A stretch of 7,283 nucleotides of DNA, from NCBI GenBank assembly GCA_937902905.1, contig CALELW010000131.1:1-7283 (forward strand). The letters run 5' to 3'. Numbering within the stretch: position 1 is the first letter of the stretch; every line of letters begins with the position of its first letter. Both the position numbers and the translations under genes were made by a program. Shown here piece by piece: positions 1 through 6,563 of this stretch. Under the pieces are notes generated by a model, which worked only from the letters and a program-made list of their open reading frames with translations, was not told where the DNA came from and ran no database searches. The DNA comes from an uncultured Clostridium sp. (GTDB lineage: Bacteria > Bacillota > Clostridia > Lachnospirales > Lachnospiraceae).

Positions 1-367
1 ATTAAGAGAAGACTTAGGGGAGTCTTTTGTTGTGACGCTTGGATTAGACGGATGTCTGTTTGCGTATCCGATGAACGAATGGGAGGGCTTCATCGAAAAA
101 TTAAAAGAACTTCCCGGCACGAAAGAGGCCAGAATGCTTCAGAGACATTTCTTAGCAAATGCGGCACCATGTGAACTGGACAAGCAGGGACGTGCTTTGA
201 TACCGGCAAAATTACGTGAATATGCCGGGCTTGCCAAAGAAACCGTTTTTGTCGGCGTCCTTTCTAAAATTGAAATTTGGAGTAAAGAGCGCTGGGATGA
301 AAATGACGATTATGACAACATCGATGACATTGCCGAACATATGTCAGAGTTTGGCCTTAGTTTTTAG
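1..367 (+). CDS. mraZ: Transcriptional regulator MraZ, 5'-truncated by window edge
   Basis: This is the C-terminal part of MraZ, the DNA-binding regulator (AbrB/SpoVT fold) that usually heads dcw operons and binds repeats upstream of its own gene. The reading frame is open from base 2 without a start codon. Its first residues, LREDLGESFVVTLGLDGCLF, match the middle of the first MraZ repeat, so the GTG at 32 is an internal valine and not the start. 121 residues are visible. The family is usually about 143 residues, so roughly 20 are missing, including the first DxxGR motif. The second motif is intact as DKQGR, followed by LIPAKLREYAGL (visible residues 60-76). The acidic C-terminus (ENDDYDNIDDIAEHM) is typical. 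The stop at 365-367 lies 23 bp before rsmH, which fits co-transcription. The promoter and MraZ boxes would lie outside the window. Confidence 0.95.
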   Translation, partial: LREDLGESFVVTLGLDGCLFAYPMNEWEGFIEKLKELPGTKEARMLQRHFLANAAPCELDKQGRALIPAKLREYAGLAKETVFVGVLSKIEIWSKERWDENDDYDNIDDIAEHMSEFGLSF

Positions 368-390
368 TCGGTGCAGGCAAGGAGGCAGTT

Positions 391-1332
391 ATGGAATTTA
401 AGCATGTGTCGGTTCTGTTAGAGGAAACCATAGACAGTCTGAATATTTGTCCGGATGGAATCTATGTAGATGGTACAACCGGTGGTGGCGGTCATTCGTA
501 TGAAATTGCAAAACGATTAGGTGATAAAGGACGATTAATCTGCATTGACCAGGATGCGGAGGCACTTGCTGCAGCGCGCATGCGACTGGCACCTTTTAAA
601 GAAAAAATAACTTTTGTAAAAAGCAATTATGTACATATGAAAGAAGTGCTTTCGGAGTTATCGATATCAAAAGTAAACGGTATCGTTTTAGACTTGGGTG
701 TTTCTTCTTATCAATTAGATAATGCCGAGAGGGGATTTTCTTATCGGGAAGACGCACCACTTGATATGCGGATGGACAGGGAGCAGAGTGTAACTGCCAA
801 AGATATTGTAAATGAATACCCGGAATCCGAACTTTTCCGCATTATCAAAGAATATGGCGAGGAACGGTTTGCAAGAAATATTGCAAGAAACATTTGCAGA
901 CAAAGAAAAGAAAAACCGATTGAGACGACCTTGGAATTAGTTGATTTAATACGCGGTTCTATGCCGGCAAAAGCAAGAAACGGAAAAAGCCATCCGGCAA
1001 AGAGAACCTTTCAGGCAATTCGGATTGAATGCAATCACGAATTGGATGTGTTAAGACAGGCGCTTGACGACATGGTTGATTTGCTTTGTGATGGAGGAAG
1101 ACTTAGCATCATCACCTTTCACTCATTGGAAGACCGCATGGTAAAGACAAGCTTTAAAAAGCAGGAAAATCCATGTAACTGCCCGCCGGATTTCCCGGTA
1201 TGTGTCTGTGGGAAGAAACCAAAAGGAAAAGTTGTTACAAGAAAACCGATTCTTCCATCAGAAGAGGAATTAGAACGAAATACACGCTCAAAAAGTGCGA
1301 AATTAAGAGTGTTTGAAAAAATAGAATGTTAG
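391..1332 (+). CDS. rsmH: 16S rRNA (cytosine(1402)-N(4))-methyltransferase RsmH
   Basis: RsmH (MraW) uses S-adenosylmethionine to methylate N4 of C1402 in 16S rRNA, in the decoding centre of the small subunit. At 313 residues it has the usual family length. Visible motifs are the SAM-binding VDGTTGGGGHS (26-36), the acidic IDQD (52-55), LDLGVSSYQLD (100-110), RGFSYREDAPLDMRMD (114-129), the ARNGKSHPAKRTFQAIRI segment (195-212) and GGRLSIITFHSLEDRMVK (235-252). The start at 391 follows a near-perfect AAGGAGG (379-385) with 5 bp spacing. The stop codon TAG (1330-1332) overlaps the Shine-Dalgarno site of the next gene, so translation may be coupled. Residues 261-273 carry a CxC-x6-CxC pattern near the C-terminus, which may be a small metal site; that is inference. 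Identity as RsmH is very secure. Confidence 0.98.
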   Translation: MEFKHVSVLLEETIDSLNICPDGIYVDGTTGGGGHSYEIAKRLGDKGRLICIDQDAEALAAARMRLAPFKEKITFVKSNYVHMKEVLSELSISKVNGIVLDLGVSSYQLDNAERGFSYREDAPLDMRMDREQSVTAKDIVNEYPESELFRIIKEYGEERFARNIARNICRQRKEKPIETTLELVDLIRGSMPAKARNGKSHPAKRTFQAIRIECNHELDVLRQALDDMVDLLCDGGRLSIITFHSLEDRMVKTSFKKQENPCNCPPDFPVCVCGKKPKGKVVTRKPILPSEEELERNTRSKSAKLRVFEKIEC

Positions 1333-1336
1333 GAGG
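1331..1336 (+). promoter_or_regulatory. Shine-Dalgarno site that fixes the ftsL-like start
   Basis: AGGAGG lies 7 bp before the ATG at 1344. An earlier in-frame ATG at 1326 lies upstream of this site and inside rsmH, and has no such site of its own, so 1344 is preferred. The first two bases of the site are the last two of the rsmH stop codon. Confidence 0.85.
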
Positions 1337-1343
1337 AAGTTAC

Positions 1344-1799
1344 ATGGCAACACAGAGAACGCCATACGTATATGGAAGTGCGGCACCAAATATTGAAGTT
1401 ATGCCGCGCAGGGAGGATAATTACGAGAGAAGGAGACAGACAAGACCCGTCTCCAGACCAAGACCAAAACGGAAGGCAAAAATTGATAAAGTTGCCGTGT
1501 TATTGACAGCACTTACTTTTTTTGTTGTAATGGCTGCCGGTATCTTTTATCTGCGTTTGCAATTTCAGTCTACCTATTTGAATAAAAGTGTGGTAAAATT
1601 GCAAAGTGAAGTAGTTGAAATGGAAAAGAAAAATGCAACTGCCGAGAAAGAATTAGACGACTCGGTTGATTTGACTGCTATTTATAACAAAGCAACAAAA
1701 CAGCTTGGCATGGTGGCAGCAAGTGAAAACCAGATGGATACTTATGAGAGCCGGAAGAGTACGCAGGTTCGCACTCATGGGGATATTCCGGCAGAATAA
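1344..1799 (+). CDS. ftsL: FtsL/DivIC-like septum formation membrane protein
   Basis: A 151-residue single-pass membrane protein with the layout of FtsL. It has a long, strongly basic cytoplasmic N-terminus (about residues 22-49, rich in Arg and Lys), one hydrophobic segment at about 50-70 (VAVLLTALTFFVVMAAGIFY), then an extracytoplasmic stretch at about 75-108 with coiled-coil character (LNKSVVKLQSEVVEMEKKN). A short segment DLTAIYNKATKQLGM follows, resembling the 'IEEIAREKLGM' region of FtsL/DivIC proteins. In known bacteria FtsL forms a complex with DivIC/FtsB and DivIB/FtsQ that recruits and activates the septal synthase. FtsL sequences diverge strongly, so the assignment rests mainly on topology and on position between rsmH and a class B PBP. 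A DivIC-like or lineage-specific protein in the same role is the alternative. The gap to the PBP gene is 34 bp. Confidence 0.7.
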   Translation: MATQRTPYVYGSAAPNIEVMPRREDNYERRRQTRPVSRPRPKRKAKIDKVAVLLTALTFFVVMAAGIFYLRLQFQSTYLNKSVVKLQSEVVEMEKKNATAEKELDDSVDLTAIYNKATKQLGMVAASENQMDTYESRKSTQVRTHGDIPAE

Positions 1800-1833
1800 T
1801 TGTGAGAAGCACAACCGGAATGGAGAGTAAGAT

Positions 1834-3696
1834 ATGGCTACACAGTATAATCAAGGACAATATTCCTATCGAAGACGCAGAAGAAGAGGAAAGCCGAAAC
1901 GTTTTAACAGAAAAATGCGTATTACGGTGTTTCTCGTCTTTTGCGTTTGTTTATTTACCTTTGGTTTGTTGTTGTTTAAGATTTACCGTATTAACAGCAA
2001 GGATGGAGACCGTTACCGCAAGGAGGCGCTTTCGCAGCAGTCATATACAAATACGGTGCTGAATTACCAGCGCGGTGATGTAAAAGACCGCAACAATACA
2101 ACGTTGGCAGTCAGTGTACGCAAATATGATTTGGTGTTAGAGCCGCGGACGCTTGGCAAAGATGAAAAGAAAAAACAGGCAACGGTAGATGCAATTGCAA
2201 AAACATTTGGCGTGGCATCGTCTGTTGTGGAAGAAGTAATTCAGAAAAAGCCAAACTCGATGTACGAGCACATTGACAGTTTAAAGGAACTGCCTGCAAA
2301 AAAGGTGGACAAGTTCAAAAAGCAGATAAAAAAAGACCGATTAGAGGGCGTTTGGTTTGAGGAAGTGTACAAAAGAAATTATCCGCTGAAAACGGTTGGC
2401 GCAAGTATTATTGGTTTTATGAATTCAAATAATCAGGGAACTTACGGTGTGGAAGAACAGTACAATTCCGTGTTGAATGGAACGACAGGAAGAGAGTATG
2501 GTTATTTTGATTCCAATATGAATTTACAGCGAACAATTAAAGAAGCAAAAGACGGCAATTCGGTCGTTCTCACGATTGATGCCAATGTGCAGAAAATTAT
2601 AGAGGATGAAATTGCGGATTTCCAAAAGAATGGAACCGGTGCTAAGACGATTGCGATGATGGTTATGAATCCGAAAAATGGAGAAATCCTTGCTATGGCA
2701 TCGAACTCCACATTCGATTTGAATGACCCGCAGAATCTGGCGTCCATGTATTCAGAACAGAAAATTGCGGCGATGACAGACAAAGAGAAAAACGAAAATC
2801 TTTTGTCTATGTGGTCGAATTTCTGTGTTGGCTCTGCCTATGAGCCTGGTTCTACATTTAAGCCGTTTACAATTGCTGCGGCATTAGATGAGAATATTAT
2901 TTCCGGAAACTCCACATTTCAGTGTAACGGTGTAAAGAAAGTGGCTGACAGAGAGATTCACTGCAGTAACCGAAGTGGACATGGTATGCTCGATTTGCGT
3001 CATGCCTTGATGGAATCCTGCAATGCAGCCCTTATGGATATCGGACTTGGATTGGGACGAAATAAATTTAGTAAGTATAATAAATTGTATGGATTTGGAC
3101 AGCGTACCGGTGTGGATTTGCCGGGCGAGACCTCCGGATTGATTCACACGAAAGAGGAATTGAATCCGGTAGAATTAGCGACAAGTAGTTTTGGACAGAC
3201 GCAGACGGTTACGATGGTTCAGATGCTCAGTGCATTTTCTTCTTTGATTAATGGAGGAAATTATTATCAGCCGCATTTGGTAAAAGAGATTCAGAACAGT
3301 AACGGTGATGTGGTAAAAACAATTGACCCGGTTGTCGTCAAACGAACAACGAGTGAGGATACCAGTTCAAAATTAAGAAGTTACTTAAAATCAACGGTAG
3401 AAGCAGGAACAGCAGCACCGGCACAGGTAAAAGGATATTCCATTGGCGGAAAGACCGGTACGGCAGAAAAACGACCGGTATCGGCAAAGAAATACTTAGT
3501 TTCCTTCATTGGCTGTGAGCCGGCAGAAGACCCGGAAGTGGCTTATTATGTGATTGTTGATGAGCCTCATGTAAAAGACCAGGCGCACTCGACCTACGCG
3601 ACAGAATTTTCATCGAAAGTTATGGAACGTGTTCTTCCGTTTTTGGGACAGTATGCTTCTTCGTCTCAAACAAAGCAGGATGCGAAACAAGATTAG
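1834..3696 (+). CDS. Class B penicillin-binding protein (FtsI/SpoVD family), first of tandem pair
   Basis: A membrane-anchored monofunctional D,D-transpeptidase that cross-links peptidoglycan stem peptides outside the cell membrane. Of 620 residues, the first 29 are very basic (six Arg in a row at 13-18). A membrane anchor follows at about 30-49. The non-catalytic pedestal holds the family motif as RGDVKDRNNTTLA (80-92) and GVEEQY (205-210). The catalytic domain has all three motifs: STFK (nucleophile Ser340, Lys343), SCN (395-397) and KTG (540-542). Only 78 residues follow KTG, so there is no PASTA domain, unlike Bacillus SpoVD and PBP2B. The start at 1834 follows GGAG (1822-1825) with 8 bp spacing. 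Its position after an ftsL-like gene favours the division enzyme (FtsI/PBP2B role), but SpoVD of spore formers sits at a similar locus, so the exact role is open. Cysteines at 331, 364, 377 and 396 recur in the downstream paralogue. Confidence 0.93.
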   Translation: MATQYNQGQYSYRRRRRRGKPKRFNRKMRITVFLVFCVCLFTFGLLLFKIYRINSKDGDRYRKEALSQQSYTNTVLNYQRGDVKDRNNTTLAVSVRKYDLVLEPRTLGKDEKKKQATVDAIAKTFGVASSVVEEVIQKKPNSMYEHIDSLKELPAKKVDKFKKQIKKDRLEGVWFEEVYKRNYPLKTVGASIIGFMNSNNQGTYGVEEQYNSVLNGTTGREYGYFDSNMNLQRTIKEAKDGNSVVLTIDANVQKIIEDEIADFQKNGTGAKTIAMMVMNPKNGEILAMASNSTFDLNDPQNLASMYSEQKIAAMTDKEKNENLLSMWSNFCVGSAYEPGSTFKPFTIAAALDENIISGNSTFQCNGVKKVADREIHCSNRSGHGMLDLRHALMESCNAALMDIGLGLGRNKFSKYNKLYGFGQRTGVDLPGETSGLIHTKEELNPVELATSSFGQTQTVTMVQMLSAFSSLINGGNYYQPHLVKEIQNSNGDVVKTIDPVVVKRTTSEDTSSKLRSYLKSTVEAGTAAPAQVKGYSIGGKTGTAEKRPVSAKKYLVSFIGCEPAEDPEVAYYVIVDEPHVKDQAHSTYATEFSSKVMERVLPFLGQYASSSQTKQDAKQD

Positions 3697-3754
3697 GAAC
3701 GATGATGGGGCATATCTAAGCTTTCAATACAATACACTGTAATAATGAGAAAAT

Positions 3755-3760
3755 CGGGAG
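3755..3760 (+). promoter_or_regulatory. Shine-Dalgarno site that fixes the second PBP start
   Basis: CGGGAG lies 7 bp before the ATG at 3768. The in-frame TTG at 3762 would be only 1 bp away, too close for initiation, so ATG 3768 is chosen. Confidence 0.7.
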
Positions 3761-3767
3761 CTTGTTT

Positions 3768-5486
3768 ATGGAAAACCGACATCGAACATACCAACGTCAG
3801 TCAATGGGGTTGGTATTTTTTCTCTTTGTGCTTGTACTTTTAACCCTGCTTGGCAGACTTTTTTATCTCATGATAGGAAAAGCGGATTATTACGGGGTAC
3901 AGGCAAAAGAACTTCATGAACGTGAGCGAAAGATTAAGGCAGAACGAGGAGAAATCAAGGACTGCCACGGCAACGTGTTAGCGGCAAACCGGTCGGTATC
4001 GACCATCTCTGTAATCCACAGTCAGATGAAGGAGCCGGAACGGGTGATAACCCTTTTGTCGAAGGAATTAATGTTAGATGAGAAAGAGGTCCGGAAAAAA
4101 GTAGAGAAGGTTTCTTTACGTGAAAAGATTAAATCGAATGTGGATAAGGAAACTTCGGACCGGATACGAAATTACAAATTGGCAGGTGTTACTGTCGATG
4201 AAGACTATAAAAGAGAGTACCGCTATGACTCGCTGGCGTCGAAAGTGCTTGGCTTTACCGGCGGTGATAATCAGGGGATTATCGGCTTGGAAGTTTCTTA
4301 TGAAAAATATTTAAAAGGGATAGATGGCTCAATTTTGACAATGACGACTGCTTATGGCACGGAAATTAAAAATGGAGCCGAAGACCGTATTGAGCCGGTG
4401 GCGGGCTGGACATTAAATACCAGTCTTGATTTGCCGGTGATGGAATACACGGACCAGTTAGCCAATTATCTGCTGAAAAAGAAACAGGCAAAAAGTGTGG
4501 ATATTATTGTTATGAATCCGCAGAATGGAGAGATTTATGCAATGGCATCGGCACCGGAATTTAACCTAAATGACCCATACCGGATTTCCGGGGATTTGAA
4601 TAAAATGTCGGCAAAGGAAAAAAGCGAAAAGAGAAATGCCATGTGGCGGAATCCTTGTGTGTCGGATACTTACGAACCGGGTTCCACATTTAAAATTTTG
4701 ACAACGGCGGCAGCACTGGAAAAAGGTGTTGTGAAGATGACGGACCGCTTTCACTGCCCCGGTTATAAAGTAGTGGAAGACAGGCGGATACGCTGCCATA
4801 AAAAAGGCGGACACGGCAGTGAGACCTTTTTAGATGGTATTATGAATTCCTGCAACCCGGTTTTTATTGAAGTGGGTGCAAGAGTCGGTGTATCTGACTT
4901 TTTTCGCAAGATGTCAGATTTTGGTTTGATGAATCGGACTGGGATTGATGTGCCGGGAGAGGCGTCGACCATTATACATAAAGAGAAAAATGTAGGAGCT
5001 GTTGAACTGGCAACGATGTCCTTTGGGCAGTCCTTCCAGCTCTCACCAATAAGACTTGTAAGCCTTGCAGGTTCTATGATAAACGGAGGATATTCCATCA
5101 CACCGCATTTCGGTGTCAGTGCAGTTAGTGCCGATGGCAGTCTTATGAAACATTTTTCATATGGAAAGAAAGAGCGTGTTGTATCAAAGGAAACGTCGGA
5201 TTTGATTCGGATGGCACTTGGCAAGGTTGTTTCAGAAGGAACCGGACATAAGGCTTCTGTGAAAGGATTTTGTGTTGGAGCAAAAACCGGAACAAGTGAG
5301 AAACTTCCACGCGGTAATGGAAAATATATTGCGTCAACCATTGGTTTTGCTCCGGTCGAGAATCCAAAAGTTATTGCACTTGTGAGGATTGATGAACCGC
5401 AGGGACTGTATTACGGAGGTACTGTGGCAGCACCGGCAATTGCTACGCTGTTTGAAAACATTCTCCCTTATTTATGCAAAAACTGA
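3768..5486 (+). CDS. Class B penicillin-binding protein (FtsI/SpoVD family), second of tandem pair
   Basis: A second membrane-anchored D,D-transpeptidase, 572 residues from ATG 3768. It has a short basic N-terminus, a membrane anchor at about 14-35, a pedestal domain and a C-terminal catalytic domain. Motifs are STFK (nucleophile Ser306, Lys309), SCN (361-363) and KTG (506-508), so it should be active. The pedestal motif reads RGEIKDCHGNVLA (60-72): the usual DRNG is DCHG, with Cys66 in place of the common Arg. It is clearly paralogous to the upstream PBP: both share the blocks VMNP-NGEI-AMAS, YEPGSTFK, GHG before SCN, and ELAT-SFGQ. There is no PASTA domain. One of the two is likely the vegetative division enzyme and the other may be SpoVD-like, for the spore cortex; the sequence alone does not settle which. 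It follows the first PBP by 71 bp and precedes mraY by 93 bp. Confidence 0.92.
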   Translation: MENRHRTYQRQSMGLVFFLFVLVLLTLLGRLFYLMIGKADYYGVQAKELHERERKIKAERGEIKDCHGNVLAANRSVSTISVIHSQMKEPERVITLLSKELMLDEKEVRKKVEKVSLREKIKSNVDKETSDRIRNYKLAGVTVDEDYKREYRYDSLASKVLGFTGGDNQGIIGLEVSYEKYLKGIDGSILTMTTAYGTEIKNGAEDRIEPVAGWTLNTSLDLPVMEYTDQLANYLLKKKQAKSVDIIVMNPQNGEIYAMASAPEFNLNDPYRISGDLNKMSAKEKSEKRNAMWRNPCVSDTYEPGSTFKILTTAAALEKGVVKMTDRFHCPGYKVVEDRRIRCHKKGGHGSETFLDGIMNSCNPVFIEVGARVGVSDFFRKMSDFGLMNRTGIDVPGEASTIIHKEKNVGAVELATMSFGQSFQLSPIRLVSLAGSMINGGYSITPHFGVSAVSADGSLMKHFSYGKKERVVSKETSDLIRMALGKVVSEGTGHKASVKGFCVGAKTGTSEKLPRGNGKYIASTIGFAPVENPKVIALVRIDEPQGLYYGGTVAAPAIATLFENILPYLCKN

Positions 5487-5499
5487 TTTGCTGAATAAG
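5467..5499 (+). other. Weak imperfect stem-loop over the end of the second PBP gene
   Basis: CTTATT (5467-5472) can pair with AATAAG (5494-5499), and GCAAA (5476-5480) with TTTGC (5487-5491), with a small internal bulge (3 against 2 bases) and a 6-base loop containing the TGA stop. The stem is AT-rich and is not followed by a run of T, so it is not a classical intrinsic terminator. It may be a weak pause or mRNA-stability element, or chance. Confidence 0.3.
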
Positions 5500-5502
5500 T
5501 GC

Positions 5503-5531
5503 TTGCGGTAAGGCTCGTAATGGTATAAAAT
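5503..5531 (+). promoter_or_regulatory. Candidate sigma-A-type promoter for mraY and downstream genes
   Basis: TTGCGG (5503-5508) and TAAAAT (5526-5531) are 17 bp apart. An overlapping reading has an extended -10, TGGTATAAA (5521-5529). The -10 is good and the -35 matches only TTG. It lies in the longest intergenic gap of the window (93 bp), where an internal promoter would be expected. It is a pattern match only. Confidence 0.4.
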
Positions 5532-5579
5532 AGACACGTGCGTTGACGTACTTAATAAGATAAGAAGAGGTGGATATGA

Positions 5580-6548
5580 ATGAATAATCTAAGTCTTAGT
5601 GTGTTTATGCCGGTTATAATTTCTTTTTTAATAAGCGTGGTATTCTGCCCGATTTTGATTCCTTTTTTGAGGAAATTAAAGTTTGGACAGACCGAGCGTG
5701 AAGAGGGACCGCAGTCCCATTTGAAAAAGAATGGAACACCGACAATGGGTGGTCTTGTGATTTTGGCAAGTATTTTGCTGACCTCCTTAATTTATATTGG
5801 AAAATATACGGAGATTCTTCCCGTTTTATTTATGACACTTGGTTTCGGGTTGATTGGTTTTCTGGATGACTACATCAAGGTAGTAAAAAAACGATCGCTT
5901 GGGTTGACTCCTTTGCAGAAGATGGCATTGCAGTTTATTGTGACCGGCGTATTTATTTACTATTATTTCAAAATTGCCGGTTTGGATACGTCCATTAAAA
6001 TCCCGTTTGTAAGCGGAGATGGATTCGTTATGCCAACATGGTTGTTTATTATTTTTGTTTTTATTGTCGTACTTGGTACGGTAAATGGTGTAAACTTTAC
6101 GGATGGTCTAGATGGTCTGGCATCCGGTGTAACCGTAATTGTGGCAACATTCTTTACGATTGCTACGCTGAGTCTGAATCCATCAATGACACCGATTACC
6201 GGTGCCGTGGTAGGAAGCCTTTTGGGATTTTTGTTGTTTAACACATATCCTGCGAGAGTTTTCATGGGTGATACCGGTTCATTAGCCCTTGGCGGTTTTG
6301 TGTCGTCTATTGCGTTGATGCTTCATATGCCGTTATTTATTGTAATTATTGGCTTGATTTATCTGGTGGAAGTCCTTTCTGTTATTTTGCAGGTTGGTTA
6401 TTTTAAACTGACTCACGGAAAGAGAATTTTCAAAATGGCGCCAATTCATCATCATTTTGAGTTGTGCGGTTATTCAGAGACACAGGTTGTAGCAGCATTT
6501 AGTATTATTACGGCATTGTTATGCCTAGTTGGTATTATGGCATTGTAA
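5580..6548 (+). CDS. mraY: Phospho-N-acetylmuramoyl-pentapeptide-transferase MraY
   Basis: MraY transfers phospho-MurNAc-pentapeptide from its UDP carrier to undecaprenyl phosphate, making lipid I on the cytoplasmic face of the membrane. At 322 residues it has the usual length and is very hydrophobic; about ten membrane helices are expected for the family. Visible motifs are GQTEREEGPQSHLKKNGTPT (36-55), the aspartate pair in FLDDYIK (Asp96, Asp97), NGVNFTDGLDGLA (169-181), MGDTGSLALGG (229-239, Asp231 as the conserved acidic residue) and MAPIHHHFEL (286-295). The start at 5580 is 7 bp after GAGGTG (5567-5572). A second ATG at 5576 in another frame opens only a three-codon frame (Met-Asn-Glu-stop, 5576-5587) that overlaps the true start. 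The Tyr-Ser-Glu after HHHFEL is common in the family. The gap to murD is only 15 bp, so the two are surely co-transcribed. Confidence 0.98.
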   Translation: MNNLSLSVFMPVIISFLISVVFCPILIPFLRKLKFGQTEREEGPQSHLKKNGTPTMGGLVILASILLTSLIYIGKYTEILPVLFMTLGFGLIGFLDDYIKVVKKRSLGLTPLQKMALQFIVTGVFIYYYFKIAGLDTSIKIPFVSGDGFVMPTWLFIIFVFIVVLGTVNGVNFTDGLDGLASGVTVIVATFFTIATLSLNPSMTPITGAVVGSLLGFLLFNTYPARVFMGDTGSLALGGFVSSIALMLHMPLFIVIIGLIYLVEVLSVILQVGYFKLTHGKRIFKMAPIHHHFELCGYSETQVVAAFSIITALLCLVGIMAL

Positions 6549-6563
6549 TTTACCGGAGAAGGG

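Noticed and set aside
32..34. GTG at 32 as the start of a short MraZ
   Set aside because: The frame is open back to base 2 and those codons encode conserved MraZ residues, so the GTG is an internal valine.
1800..1814. TTGTG-AGAAG-CACAA hairpin after the ftsL-like gene
   Set aside because: Only 5 bp of stem with no T-run, within a 34 bp gap of an operon; chance is likely and it is not a terminator.
1344..1845. Shared MATQ start of the FtsL-like protein and the first PBP
   Set aside because: The similarity stops after four residues and the codons differ, so duplication is not supported.
1802..2062. 86-codon frame on the + strand at the start of the first PBP gene
   Set aside because: It overlaps the PBP gene in another frame, and its Cys- and Arg-rich translation looks like an out-of-frame reading.
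3703..3733. Promoter with TACAAT as -10 before the second PBP gene
   Set aside because: No acceptable -35 hexamer occurs 16-19 bp upstream (best are ATGGGG-like), and there is no extended -10 TG.
3718..3763. AAGCT/AGCTT pairing that could mask the second PBP ribosome site
   Set aside because: Only 5 bp separated by 36 bases with no extension; too weak to support a riboregulator.
4763..5341. Long open frame (192 codons) on the - strand
   Set aside because: It lies wholly inside the second PBP gene, opposite its conserved catalytic domain, and its translation resembles no protein I know. The same holds for the other antisense frames.
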